Counted from the first letter of the stretch, positions 16,429 through 25,240 are shown. The stretch is 64,000 nt of DNA from Chloroflexi bacterium CFX4 (GCA_021404685.1 QWHC01000009.1:1-64000), one strand, 5' to 3'. Numbers and translations are program-made. Notes: generated from the sequence alone by a model not told the origin.

Positions 16429-17010
16429 ATGATTGTGCTGATTGATAACTACGACAGCTTCACCTATAACTTGGCGCAGGCGTTCGGCATGTTGGGCGCC
16501 GATATTCGCGTCTACCGCAACGACGCGCTGAGCGTGCCACAGCTTGCCGCCTTGAATCCGTCCCACATTGTGATCTCGCCCGGCCCCGGCGATCCCGACG
16601 ATGGCGGCATCTCGCTAGAGGTGATTCGGCAGCTTGGCAGCCGCATCCCGATCTTAGGCGTGTGCTTAGGGCATCAGTGCATTGGACAGGCATACGGCGG
16701 CGTGGTGAAGCGTGCGCCGCGCCTAATGCACGGCAAAACCTCGCTCATTTACCACAAGAACGGCGGCATTTTCTCGGAACTGCCCAATCCCTTTGAGGCA
16801 ACGCGCTATCACAGTTTGATTGTCGAAGAACAGACGCTTCCCAAAAGCCTGAAAGTGACTGCCTTCACCGATCAGGGCGAGATCATGGGCGTGCAGCACA
16901 CCGAACATCCCGTCTTTGGTGTGCAGTTTCATCCTGAGAGCATCCTGACGACCTTCGGTGCGCGCCTGCTGCAAAACTTTCTGAGTATACGCCTACCGGT
17001 GCAGGCATAG
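16429..17010 (+). CDS. trpG: Anthranilate synthase component II (glutamine amidotransferase)
   Basis: A 193-residue class I glutamine amidotransferase supplying ammonia to TrpE. The catalytic Cys79 sits in GVCLGHQCIGQAYGG, and the His-Glu pair in FGVQFHPESILTTFG. IDNYDSFTYNLAQ and SPGPGDPDDGG are the standard N-terminal signatures. The same protein family also serves folate synthesis (PabA) in many bacteria; no pabB is here, so a dual role is possible. Preceded by GAGAGGGA. Confidence 0.93.
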   Translation: MIVLIDNYDSFTYNLAQAFGMLGADIRVYRNDALSVPQLAALNPSHIVISPGPGDPDDGGISLEVIRQLGSRIPILGVCLGHQCIGQAYGGVVKRAPRLMHGKTSLIYHKNGGIFSELPNPFEATRYHSLIVEEQTLPKSLKVTAFTDQGEIMGVQHTEHPVFGVQFHPESILTTFGARLLQNFLSIRLPVQA

Positions 17011-17021
17011 GAAGGTGTGGG

Positions 17022-18059
17022 ATGGGCATTCAACACGCAATCGGTAAGCTGGCACGCCGCGAACACCTCACAGCGGCTGAGGCAGAGGCAGCTATGGGTG
17101 CGATCATGGGCGGTGAGGCAACGCAGGCGCAGATCGGCGGCTACCTGATGGCGCTGCGCTTGAAAGGCGAAACCGTTGAGGAGATCACCGGCAGCGCACG
17201 CGCTATGCGCGCCGCCGCCAACAAAACAGCCGTCCGCGATTCAGCGCGCCTTGTGGATACATGCGGCACGGGCGGCGATGGCGCGCATACCTTCAACATT
17301 TCGACGACGGTCGCTTTTGTGGTGGCAGGTGCCGGCGTGCCTGTCGCCAAGCATGGCAACCGTTCGGTCAGCAGCCAGAGCGGCTCGGCAGATGTACTCG
17401 CCGCGTTGGGCGTCAACCTGAACCTGACGCCTGACCAAGTTGGCGCTTGCATTGATGAGATCGGGATCGGCTTCCTGTTCGCGCCGCAGTTTCACCCTGC
17501 CATGAAGCACGCCATACAGCCGCGCCGCGAGTTAGGCGTCCGCACGCTCTTTAACGTACTCGGGCCGCTCACCAATCCAGCGGAAGCGCAGCGCCAACTG
17601 ATCGGCGTTTACGATGCAGCGCTGACGGAGCCGCTGGCACAGGTGCTAAGCGCGCTTGGCACACAGGCTGCTTTTGTGGTGCATGGTGCGGGCGGCTTGG
17701 ATGAACTTAGCACGGCAGGCGTGAATCAGGTCAGCCAAGTGCGCGATGGCACCGTTCACAGTTATGCGCTCGATCCACGCGAACTCGGTTTCGCGCCGTG
17801 CGATCCCTCTGAACTGCGCGGCGGCGATCCGCAAGAAAATGCGGTAATCACACGGCGTTTGCTCAGCGGCGAGGCAAACGGCGGCAAGCGCGATGTGGTG
17901 CTGCTGAACGCGGCGGCGGCATTGGTGGCGGGCGGTGCCGCCCAATCGCTTTCGGAAGGCGTTCAGTTGGCAACCGAGAGCCTTGAAAGCGGCGCGGCGC
18001 TCGGCAAGCTGGAAGCGCTGATCGCCTATTCGGAGCGCGTGGCGCAGCCGCCAATGTAG
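17022..18059 (+). CDS. trpD: Anthranilate phosphoribosyltransferase
   Basis: 345 residues. It joins anthranilate and PRPP. The PRPP loop DTCGTGGDGAHTFNIST (around residue 80), KHGNRSVSSQSGSADVL and the region LGVRTLFNVLGPLTNPA are diagnostic. The N-terminal helical domain (LTAAEAEAAMGAIMGGEAT) is typical. Normal length. It overlaps no neighbour; trpC starts 13 bases after its stop with a GAGG binding site. Confidence 0.95.
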   Translation: MGIQHAIGKLARREHLTAAEAEAAMGAIMGGEATQAQIGGYLMALRLKGETVEEITGSARAMRAAANKTAVRDSARLVDTCGTGGDGAHTFNISTTVAFVVAGAGVPVAKHGNRSVSSQSGSADVLAALGVNLNLTPDQVGACIDEIGIGFLFAPQFHPAMKHAIQPRRELGVRTLFNVLGPLTNPAEAQRQLIGVYDAALTEPLAQVLSALGTQAAFVVHGAGGLDELSTAGVNQVSQVRDGTVHSYALDPRELGFAPCDPSELRGGDPQENAVITRRLLSGEANGGKRDVVLLNAAAALVAGGAAQSLSEGVQLATESLESGAALGKLEALIAYSERVAQPPM

Positions 18060-18072
18060 TGAGCGAGGTGCT

Positions 18073-18873
18073 ATGCAGACCGGTATTCAACAGACCAACA
18101 CGATCCTTGATCGGATTGTGGCGCGCAAGGTTGAAGAACTCGCCATGCTCAACGTGGCGAGCCTGCCCCTGCCGCAGGCGCCACCACGTGATTTTGCCGC
18201 TGCGCTGCGCCGCGCTGATGGCTGTGTGGCGCTCATCGCGGAGATCAAGCGCGCCTCGCCAAGCAAGGGCGTGCTGATTGCGGACTTTCAACCGTCGCAG
18301 CTTGCTGTGCAGTATGCCGAAGGTGGCGCGGCGGCGCTCTCGGTGCTGACCGACCGCGATTTTTTCATGGGCAGCCTTGCCGACTTGCAAACAGCGCGTC
18401 AGGCGGTGGGGCTGCCTGCCCTGCGGAAAGATTTCACCATAGACGAGCGCCAAATCGTGGAGGCGCGTGCCTACGGTGCGGATGCGATCCTGCTGATCGC
18501 CGCCATCCTTGAGGATGCCAAACTGCGCGATCTGCACGCGGCGGCGGCGGCGCACGGTCTGGCGGCATTGGTCGAGGTGCATACACAGGCAGAGTTGGAG
18601 CGCGTTCTGCACCTTGACGTGCCGTTGATCGGGATCAACAACCGCGATCTACACACTTTCAAGGTGGATTTGAACGTCGTTCGCAGCCTTGCGGCGCACG
18701 TGCCAGATCAAGTGACGCTGGTCGCAGAGAGTGGCATCTACACACCAGAGGATGTGGCAGATATGGCGGCGCACGGCGCAAGCGCGATCTTGGTGGGCGA
18801 GTCTTTGGTAAGGGCAGCCAACGTGCCTGAGCAGGTGCGCGCCCTGAGCAGTGTGCCGCGCCACGCTGTGTAG
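18073..18873 (+). CDS. trpC: Indole-3-glycerol phosphate synthase
   Basis: A 266-residue TIM barrel that closes the indole ring. AEIKRASPSKG carries the catalytic Glu/Lys pair, and ALRKDFTIDERQIVEARAYG, LIGINNRDLHTF and LVAESGIYTPEDV match the family strand by strand. It is the last gene of the T-box operon; trpF, trpB and trpA are absent here and must be encoded elsewhere for a complete pathway. A strong hairpin follows. Confidence 0.95.
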   Translation: MQTGIQQTNTILDRIVARKVEELAMLNVASLPLPQAPPRDFAAALRRADGCVALIAEIKRASPSKGVLIADFQPSQLAVQYAEGGAAALSVLTDRDFFMGSLADLQTARQAVGLPALRKDFTIDERQIVEARAYGADAILLIAAILEDAKLRDLHAAAAAHGLAALVEVHTQAELERVLHLDVPLIGINNRDLHTFKVDLNVVRSLAAHVPDQVTLVAESGIYTPEDVADMAAHGASAILVGESLVRAANVPEQVRALSSVPRHAV

Positions 18874-18890
18874 CGGCTGATATATAGCCT

Positions 18891-18917
18891 ATCCGCCGAT
18901 AACGGCTATCGGCGGAT
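18891..18917. terminator. Terminator hairpin between trpC and the kinase gene
   Basis: ATCCGCCGATA (18891-18901) and TATCGGCGGAT (18907-18917) form a perfect 11-base stem with a 5-base loop between convergent genes. There is no strong U-run on either side. Confidence 0.65.
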
Positions 18918-18926
18918 GAGTGCTTG

Positions 18927-20051
18927 CTAGGCGCTCCGATAGAACGGTTCGGCTGCACCCTGAACAGCCGTTAACTGAGCGCTCGGCAGCCTAATTGCCA
19001 CGCTGGTAAGCTGCCCACTGCTGGTGATCTCCAACTGACCGCCACACAATTCGGCAAGCCGCTTAGCGATGATCAGCCCTAAGCCGGTGCCTTGCTGCTC
19101 ATAGCGCTGACGGTCAAACTGCATAAAGCCGCCAATGCGTGCGATCTGCTCAGCGGTCAGCGTGCGCCCACTGTTGTTGACCGAAAGGCGATAGCCGTGC
19201 TGATCTTCGCCGCCGAAAATCTGAACCGAGCTGCCTTCGGGCGAAAATTTGAAGGCGTTCTCGACGACTTCCTCGATCAGGCGCTCTAAGTTTTCTTCAC
19301 TGATGCAGATTGGCGCAGATTGCAGGCGCAGTTGTAAATCGGCACGTCTGCCGAACTGATCAGCAATCGTTGCCGCCTTGCGCTCAATCAAGCGTTCGGG
19401 ATGTGAAATCAGCGACGGCGTATCGCTCCAGTGCATAATGTGCGTGCGGAGATACCATAAATACTTATCCGCCATGCGCCGTAGGCGTTCGGCGCCAACT
19501 TCGATTGCTTCAATCATCTCGCGCTGCATGGGATCAAGTTTTTCAGCATCTTTAAGCATCAGATAGGTGTAGCCTTGCACCACGCCCACCGCCGTGCGGA
19601 GTTCGTGCGGCAGCGCCATTGTGATGTTGCGGCGCAGCTCTTCGATGCTGTTTTGCAGAAGGGCTTGGCGCTTTTGGCGCTTTTCAAGGCGCAGCGCGAT
19701 CACAGCGCGCAATTCGCTCATTTCAAAGGGCTTGGTCAGATAGTCATCTGCACCCAGCGCCATGCCACGCCGTAAGCTATCTGTGTCGCCGGTCAGGAAG
19801 ATGAACGGCACATCGTTGAGCAGATCGTTCTTCTGAAGGGCTGCCAACACCTCAAAGCCGTTCATAATCGGCATGGCGAGATCGCAGACAATCAGATCGG
19901 GGCGGCGTGCCAGCGCCAGTTCGACGCCATCTGCGCCGTTGCTAGCAGTCAGCACCTCATATGTTTGGGCAAGCCCAAGCGCCAACAATTGCTGTGAAGC
20001 GGGATCATCTTCAATGATAAGAATGCGTGGTTTGGCAAGATCGGTATGCAT
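18927..20051 (-). CDS. Receiver-histidine kinase hybrid, soluble
   Basis: 374 residues, no membrane segment. An N-terminal receiver domain (about 10-125: IIEDDPASQQ, phospho-acceptor in LIVCDLAMPIMNG, YLTKPF) is followed by a HisKA dimerisation helix with the H-box ALPHELRTAVGVVQGY (His about residue 148) and a HATPase domain with EEVVENAFKFSPEGS and GTGLGLIIAKRLAELCGG. The receiver-first order suggests that a phosphorylated input controls the kinase. The upstream gene (20079-20498) is a single receiver 27 bases away, a likely partner. Signal and target genes are unknown. Confidence 0.88.
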   Translation of the reverse strand: MHTDLAKPRILIIEDDPASQQLLALGLAQTYEVLTASNGADGVELALARRPDLIVCDLAMPIMNGFEVLAALQKNDLLNDVPFIFLTGDTDSLRRGMALGADDYLTKPFEMSELRAVIALRLEKRQKRQALLQNSIEELRRNITMALPHELRTAVGVVQGYTYLMLKDAEKLDPMQREMIEAIEVGAERLRRMADKYLWYLRTHIMHWSDTPSLISHPERLIERKAATIADQFGRRADLQLRLQSAPICISEENLERLIEEVVENAFKFSPEGSSVQIFGGEDQHGYRLSVNNSGRTLTAEQIARIGGFMQFDRQRYEQQGTGLGLIIAKRLAELCGGQLEITSSGQLTSVAIRLPSAQLTAVQGAAEPFYRSA

Positions 20052-20078
20052 TGTTGGTTCCCTCTTTTGAGCAAATGC

Positions 20079-20498
20079 CTAAAGATCGGCGATCAAGCGG
20101 CGCGTCATTGTGATAAGTTCGTTAATGCTGATCGGCTTCAAGAGGAACAGGTCAGCGTGTTGTGCATCGGGATGATCCATAGCGACGCTGTTGCCCGTCA
20201 CCACAATGACCTTGAGCGCCTTGAGGTGCGGCGTCTGCCGAATGTAGGCAAGCACTTCAAGCCCACTCAGGTGCGGCATGTTCACGTCAAGGATCATGAC
20301 ATCGGGCGGCTGTTGATCAGCAAGGCACGCCATCGCTTCAGCGCCATCCCTGGCAATTTCCACGACAAAGCGATGGTGCAGGAAAACGTGGGTAAAAATC
20401 TGGCGCAGATCAGGGTTATCTTCAGCAATTAGCACCCTGTGCCCTGCTGCGTTCGGTGTTGGGAATGTATCTTGGGCTAGGGTCGGTAGGTGTGACAT
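20079..20498 (-). CDS. Single-domain response regulator
   Basis: 139 residues made of one receiver domain after a 20-residue lead. The acid pocket (LIAEDNPDLR), phospho-Asp in DVMILDVNMPHLSG, switch Thr in VIVVTGNS and Lys in FLLKPI are all present. There is no DNA-binding or enzyme domain, so it must act by protein contact, probably with the hybrid kinase encoded directly downstream. The closing KPI in place of KPF is shared with the receiver at 23736-24098. Confidence 0.88.
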   Translation of the reverse strand: MSHLPTLAQDTFPTPNAAGHRVLIAEDNPDLRQIFTHVFLHHRFVVEIARDGAEAMACLADQQPPDVMILDVNMPHLSGLEVLAYIRQTPHLKALKVIVVTGNSVAMDHPDAQHADLFLLKPISINELITMTRRLIADL

Positions 20499-20923
20499 TT
20501 ATTTTGTTCTCCCACTCACACTATAAGCCACGCTTAAAATGGGCATCACCAAATGGCGTGATTAGGGATTAGTTTATAACAATTTTGTGATACGGTGAAG
20601 CTAAACAGGGCGTGTTTTGCAGGCGGAATTTCGCCTAGCCATGTGGACTAGCTTTGCGTGCGTGTGTGGGCAAGGGTTGGTTGTACGCCAAAATCGCAAG
20701 GCGCGAAAATGCCCACAACACGGTGGGCATTTCGCTAACTCTATAGTGGGGAAAATCTATAGGTGTTAAATCTTTATCTTGCACCCATTATAGCCGCCTG
20801 TCAGTTGCCCACAAGATACCATGCCTTAAGGAATGCATGATGAAGCATTAGTGATTGTTTGCACATTTATGCTTTGGCGTCTTCGCACGAAATTTCGCAG
20901 TTCGCACGTTGGTGCAGCGCATT
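20499..20923. other. 425-base intergenic region
   Basis: No gene found. It should hold the promoter of the receiver gene, the end of the glycosyltransferase transcript, the hairpin at 20707-20732, and a short imperfect palindrome CTAGCCATGTGGACTAG near 20635. I see no recognisable RNA family. Confidence 0.4.
20707..20732 (-). terminator. Hairpin, probable terminator of the glycosyltransferase transcript
   Basis: AAATGCCCAC (20707-20716) and GTGGGCATTT (20723-20732) form a perfect 10-base stem with a 6-base loop. On the minus strand the 3' arm ends in TTT followed by TCG, which gives a short U-tract. It lies about 190 bases after the stop of the GT4 gene. Confidence 0.5.
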
Positions 20924-22018
20924 CTATGCCTTAATCGGTGCGTTGGAAAGCACCGCTGCAATTGCCTGATCGTAGCCGTCAATCATGCGCGCTAGGGTGA
21001 AGTATGGCGCACGCGCACGCGCACGGCGGCTGTATTCGGCGCGCAGATCAGCATCGCGCAGAAAGCGCCGAATGCCTTCTGCAAAGGCAGACGGATTTTC
21101 AGCTTCCACCAGCAAGCCCGCCTCACCGATCACCTCAGGCGCGGCGCTGGCGTCCGCTGCCACAATCGGCTTACCGAGAGTCATCGCCTCCAGATAAACG
21201 TACCCAAAGCTCTCTTGGCTGCTCGGATGGCAAAAGACATCCGCCTGGCGCCATTCGCGGGCAAAGGCGGCGTCATCCGCCAGATGGGAAAGCCATGTAA
21301 GGTGCGCGGCGATGCCCAGTTCATCCGCCAACTGGTGCAGCCGCTCCCACTCCAAGCCGTTGCCCACAATCCGCACCTCCAGATCGGGAAAGTCCTCCGT
21401 GAGCAGCGGCACTGCGCGCAACAGCACATCCAGCCGTTTGCGCGGATAGAGCTTGCCAACCGCCAAGATAATCGGATGATCATTGGGTTGGCGCGCCTCA
21501 GCGTCCACCATAGGCAGCCATGTCGGCGTGATCATGCCGTGTGGCACAACCTGCACCTTTTCGGCTGGAATGCCATACAGCGAGACAATCCGCGCTTTGG
21601 CGTAGGCGCTGCCGGCTGTCACACGGTCTGCCTGCTGCATGTTCAGACGGTCGAAGAATGCCTGTGCATAGACCATCGTGCGGATCGGATCGCTTTCCCA
21701 GCGGTAAAAATCGCCGTAGAGGGCATGAGCAGAGGCGATCAGCGGCGGACGGTTGGCAGGATCGAGTCCGTAGCCATCATAGTCAAAGCCGATCAGCACG
21801 TCTGCGGCTTTTAGGCGGCTATCCGTCCGCAGTTCGGTGTTGAATTGAAAGCGTTTGAGGGTCGCCTCGATGTAATCAGAGGTATCGAAGTTGGGCGCAA
21901 TCACTTCGACAGCGTAGCCGCGCTCGCGCAGCCCAGACAGAAAGGCGTTGAAGAAGACCGCCGTTCCGCTGCCGCTGATCACATCGGTTGCCCAAGAGGT
22001 GATGATGATAATTCGCAT
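20924..22018 (-). CDS. Glycosyltransferase family 4
   Basis: 364 residues from the ATG at 22018 (MRIIIITSWATD); an in-frame extension to 22111 has no binding site and lacks family resemblance. GT-B fold: N-terminal SGSGTAVFFNAFLSGLRERG, the linker with VVPHGM, the donor domain with AVGKLYPRKRLDVLLRA, and the EX7E motif in SSQESFGYVYLEAMTLGKP. It transfers a sugar from a nucleotide donor to a lipid, polysaccharide or small acceptor, at or near the membrane. It is not flanked by other polysaccharide genes, so the acceptor is unknown. Confidence 0.85.
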   Translation of the reverse strand: MRIIIITSWATDVISGSGTAVFFNAFLSGLRERGYAVEVIAPNFDTSDYIEATLKRFQFNTELRTDSRLKAADVLIGFDYDGYGLDPANRPPLIASAHALYGDFYRWESDPIRTMVYAQAFFDRLNMQQADRVTAGSAYAKARIVSLYGIPAEKVQVVPHGMITPTWLPMVDAEARQPNDHPIILAVGKLYPRKRLDVLLRAVPLLTEDFPDLEVRIVGNGLEWERLHQLADELGIAAHLTWLSHLADDAAFAREWRQADVFCHPSSQESFGYVYLEAMTLGKPIVAADASAAPEVIGEAGLLVEAENPSAFAEGIRRFLRDADLRAEYSRRARARAPYFTLARMIDGYDQAIAAVLSNAPIKA

Positions 22019-22187
22019 AGCCTGAATCCTAATCCCTAAGGCGGCTGCCTCATGCGCTTTGGCAAGCCGCCACGTGCGATCTTCCACACCTTTAGCCTGA
22101 AACGAGTTCAAACGTGCAGCGCGTTTTCAGATTGTAGCAGTTTCGCGGTGTGGTGGCATTTGCCGAAGCTGCGCGGTGAAGGGTATG

Positions 22188-22285
22188 GGCGCACACCCTC
22201 CGATCCCCTTTCCCTGCGGGCGGGGAAAGGGTTAGGGATAGGGGTTCTTCATAAAGGGTAAGGGGATAGAGGCGCGTCCCTACAC
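22188..22285. repeat. Dispersed palindromic repeat, copy 2
   Basis: The core CCCTTTCCCTGCGGGCGGGG continues into GAAAGGG and GTTAGGGATAGGGG, matching copies near 420, 33071, 38149, 46711 and 63219. The tail GGGGATAGAGGCGCGTCCCT (22261-22280) matches the tail of the 46711 copy. It sits between two minus-strand genes. Confidence 0.7.
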
Positions 22286-22310
22286 ACTTTTCGAGAGCGG
22301 AACGGCGCGC

Positions 22311-23702
22311 TCAGTCGGTGAAAATCTTGCCCGGATTCAAAATGCCATTCGGATCGAACAAGCCTTTGATCTGCCGCATCAGGTCGTAGGCAGCGCCGTA
22401 CTGTGTCGCCATGAACTTGCGCTTGCCAATGCCAACGCCATGCTCACCTGTGGCAGTGCCGCCCAACATAATGGCACGCCGCACAATCTGATCGTTGGCT
22501 GCCTCCACACGCGCCAACTCAGCCGCATCATTCGGCGTGTGAATGACGTTGATATGCAGGTTGCCATCGCCCGCGTGACCGAACTTATAGCCGATCAGTC
22601 CGTGTTCGCGCAGCGCTGTATCGGAATACAGCACAATCTCAGGATAGCGCGAGATCGGCACGGCAATATCAATGATCTTCTGCGCCTTGTTCGGATGCAC
22701 GCGCACCAAAGACTCGTAGGTGTGATGGCGCACTTCCCAGAGCTTGTTACGCGCTTCTGTGCCGTGCGCTGCCTCAAAGTGTGCGGCGCCGTTCTCGCGG
22801 CAAATATCAAGGGCAAGCTGGAGTTGTTCGCCCTCGCCCGCGCCGATAAATTCCATAATCACGGTTGGTGCGACGGCGAAGGTTGTGCCTTTATCTTGAT
22901 TCAGCGCCTGCACCGTCTCTTTATCCACAAATTCCAGCGCGGTTGGCTCCAAGCCCGCACCGACGATCTCCACCACCGCTTGGATAGCGCGCTCCACGCT
23001 GCCGAATGCAGCAAGCACAGCGCTGTATTCGCTTGGGATCGGCGCCAGTTTGAGCGTGGCGCGTGTGATGATGCCGAGCGTGCCTTCCGAGCCGATGAAT
23101 AGGTGCAGCAGGCTGTAGCCCGCCGAATTCTTACGCGCCTGTGTGCCAACCTTCAGCACTTCGCCATCTGCCTTCACCACTTCAAGGGCAAGCACGTTTT
23201 CACGAGTCGCTCCATACTTGATGGTTTTAATGCCCGCTGCATTGGTGGCGATCATCCCGCCGATGGTGGCGTTGGCGCCCGGCTCTGGCGTGAAGAACAG
23301 CCCATAGCGCGCCAATGCCTTGTTTAGCTCAATGCGCGTCATGCCCGGCTGCACATCCGCTTGGAAATCTTCGGCGCGCACCTCCAAAAGCTGTGCCATG
23401 CGCGCAAAATCCAGCATGATGCCGCCGCGCACGGCAATCGAATTGCCCTCTAGGCTGGTGCCGACGCCCCATGCGGTCACCGGCAGGCGGTTGGCATTGG
23501 CGTAGCGCAAAATGGCGCTCACCTCGGTCGTCGTCTCCGGCAGCAAGATCACGTCTGGTGGGTGCGGTGTGTGAAAGGACTGATCGCGGGCGTGCAGCGC
23601 AAGGTCGGCGCTGCGCGTGGAGAGGCGATCAAGACCAAGCAGATTTTCAAAAAAGGTGAGATGTTCGGCAGAGAGTGCATTAAAAAGAGCAGGTGCGGTC
23701 AT
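22311..23702 (-). CDS. FAD-linked D-lactate/glycolate dehydrogenase-like enzyme
   Basis: 463 residues of the vanillyl-alcohol-oxidase flavoprotein fold. The FAD domain includes VILLPETTTEVSAILRYA, TAWGVGTSLEGNS and PEPGANATIGGMIATNAAG; the C-terminal cap has GHAGDGNLHINV and GEHGVGIGKRKFM, the His/Glu set that binds metal and substrate in D-lactate dehydrogenases (LDHD/Dld type) and glycolate oxidase GlcD. It oxidises a D-2-hydroxy acid and passes electrons to a carrier. No GlcE or GlcF is adjacent, which favours the single-subunit D-lactate type. A stand-alone receiver gene lies 33 bases upstream in the same direction. Confidence 0.88.
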   Translation of the reverse strand: MTAPALFNALSAEHLTFFENLLGLDRLSTRSADLALHARDQSFHTPHPPDVILLPETTTEVSAILRYANANRLPVTAWGVGTSLEGNSIAVRGGIMLDFARMAQLLEVRAEDFQADVQPGMTRIELNKALARYGLFFTPEPGANATIGGMIATNAAGIKTIKYGATRENVLALEVVKADGEVLKVGTQARKNSAGYSLLHLFIGSEGTLGIITRATLKLAPIPSEYSAVLAAFGSVERAIQAVVEIVGAGLEPTALEFVDKETVQALNQDKGTTFAVAPTVIMEFIGAGEGEQLQLALDICRENGAAHFEAAHGTEARNKLWEVRHHTYESLVRVHPNKAQKIIDIAVPISRYPEIVLYSDTALREHGLIGYKFGHAGDGNLHINVIHTPNDAAELARVEAANDQIVRRAIMLGGTATGEHGVGIGKRKFMATQYGAAYDLMRQIKGLFDPNGILNPGKIFTD

Positions 23703-23735
23703 GGGTCATCATCCTGATTAAGACACTAAAGCAGT

Positions 23736-24098
23736 CTAGGCGGTTAATTCTTGCGCCAAGCGCATCACGTCGCTGATGGCAATCGGCTTGACGAGGAAAT
23801 AATCCGCTTTATCGCCAATGCGCTGGCGGTATTGATCATTGGCGGTGATCACAATAATTTTCAGGTGCGCCAGGCGCGGCTCGCCGCGAATGTAATCAAT
23901 GGCGCGCACGCCGGGCGCTTCGGGCATTTCAATATCCAGCAGCAGCAGGTCAGCGTTGAAATCAGGGGAACGCAGCATGTCCATGAGCGCCGCACCGTCG
24001 CGTGCTTGTAGAACGTGGAAGCCCTGATGCTCCATTGCAGCACGGTAGAGCAACTGCAAATCTTTGTCATCTTCTGCCACGAGAATTGTGATTGACAT
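23736..24098 (-). CDS. Single-domain response regulator
   Basis: A 120-residue receiver domain with acid pocket VAEDDKDLQ, phospho-Asp in LLLLDIEMPEAPG, switch Thr in IIVITAND and Lys in FLVKPI. No output domain. It is cotranscribed with the D-lactate dehydrogenase-like gene, an unusual partnership that may be positional only. It resembles the receiver at 20079-20498 more than the receiver of the hybrid kinase. ATG preceded by GGGGAAA. Confidence 0.88.
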   Translation of the reverse strand: MSITILVAEDDKDLQLLYRAAMEHQGFHVLQARDGAALMDMLRSPDFNADLLLLDIEMPEAPGVRAIDYIRGEPRLAHLKIIVITANDQYRQRIGDKADYFLVKPIAISDVMRLAQELTA

Positions 24099-24174
24099 GG
24101 ACGTTTTTTCCCCAATACAAACCTTTGTGTGTCAGAAGTGTAGCATAATTTTGGGCGGCAAAGTGGCACAGAGA

Positions 24175-24207
24175 TGGCTAGGAATACGTTTGAATTCCAC
24201 CTAGCCA
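24175..24207. promoter_or_regulatory. Inverted repeat upstream of the ftsQ promoter
   Basis: TGGCTAGG (24175-24182) and CCTAGCCA (24200-24207) are perfect 8-base arms 17 bases apart; GGAAT and ATTCC inside extend the symmetry. It ends three bases before the ftsQ -35 hexamer and lies between divergent genes, so an operator is plausible. Confidence 0.4.
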
Positions 24208-24209
24208 GT

Positions 24210-24238
24210 TAGACAGGCAGTTAAGTGTGCGCTATAGT
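24210..24238 (+). promoter_or_regulatory. Promoter of ftsQA, placed for a leaderless mRNA
   Basis: TAGACA (24210-24215), 17 bases, TATAGT (24233-24238). The expected first transcribed base, six to eight bases after the -10, falls on the ATG at 24245. No Shine-Dalgarno sequence is present. Confidence 0.6.
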
Positions 24239-24244
24239 ATGCCT

Positions 24245-25240
24245 ATGCGAGATAAAACGCCTGCCCGCCGCCCACGCCTGACGCGCACCCAGCCGCCTGC
24301 CGAACCTGCGCCAGCACCCGATGCTGCGCCCGAATATAGCACCCGCTCGCGGCAGGCGGCGCCCTTGCGCGCCGAAAGTACGCCAAACCTGACCGTTCGC
24401 CGCCGTCAGCGCCGTTTGCGTGGCGCACTGCTACGGGCTGCCGTCCCGGCGGCGGTGCCGCGCACAGCAGGCGCACGGGTATACATCAGCACGCGCTGGC
24501 TGAGTGCCTTCATCGTGATGGTGCTGCTGGTGGTGCTGTACCTATTCCTCTCGCACGAGGCATTCTTTGTGGAGACGATCTACGTCGGCGGCACGCGCTA
24601 CCTGAGTGGCGGCGAAATTTTCACGCGCACCGGCTTGATTGATCCCGAAAACCCGACGCGCCGCACCCACCTTTTTTGGATCAACCCCTCCGCTATTGAG
24701 GCACGCCTTGAGGCGGATCCCTCCATTGCCGATGCTTCGGTTGAGCTAGGCTGGCCCCCGATGATGGTGCAGGTGAGCGTTACGGAGCGCGAACCCGCCC
24801 TGATCTGGGAACAGGCAAGCCTGCGCGTCTGGGTGGATGCCCGTGGGCAGGTGATGCAGCTCCGCCAAGATTTGCCCAATTTGCCGCGTGTGGTGGTCGA
24901 GAAGCCTTCCCGCACCCTGAACATTGGCGATTGCCCGCTGCAAGGCACCGAAGAACTGCTCGGACCCGGCAGTTGCATTGACCTGGCGACTGTGATCGGC
25001 GTGCAGCAGTTCAAGGCGCTCTATCCGAATGTGGATGAATTGGTGTATGATTCGGTGAAAGGGCTGGGCTACCGCGATGGGCGCGGTTGGATGCTCTGGT
25101 TTGGTGATGGCAAAGACATGCTGACTAAAATTGCCGTGTATAATGAGATTGTGCGGCAAGTTTATGAGCGGCGCGGCAGACGCTTCATCGAGGTGAATGT
25201 AACTGATCCCGATGCGCCGTATTACGGTCTAGCACGCTGA
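24245..25240 (+). CDS. ftsQ: Cell division protein FtsQ/DivIB
   Basis: 331 residues from the ATG at 24245. A basic, Pro-rich cytoplasmic tail of about 80 residues, one membrane segment (WLSAFIVMVLLVVLYLFL), then an extracytoplasmic POTRA domain (AFFVETIYVGGTRYLSGGEI) and the FtsQ beta domain (PPMMVQVSVTEREPALIWE). It joins the early and late halves of the division machinery. Two other in-frame starts (GTG 24227, ATG 24239) overlap the -10 hexamer and cannot be transcribed from this promoter, so 24245 is preferred. ftsA follows after 17 bases. Confidence 0.88.
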   Translation: MRDKTPARRPRLTRTQPPAEPAPAPDAAPEYSTRSRQAAPLRAESTPNLTVRRRQRRLRGALLRAAVPAAVPRTAGARVYISTRWLSAFIVMVLLVVLYLFLSHEAFFVETIYVGGTRYLSGGEIFTRTGLIDPENPTRRTHLFWINPSAIEARLEADPSIADASVELGWPPMMVQVSVTEREPALIWEQASLRVWVDARGQVMQLRQDLPNLPRVVVEKPSRTLNIGDCPLQGTEELLGPGSCIDLATVIGVQQFKALYPNVDELVYDSVKGLGYRDGRGWMLWFGDGKDMLTKIAVYNEIVRQVYERRGRRFIEVNVTDPDAPYYGLAR

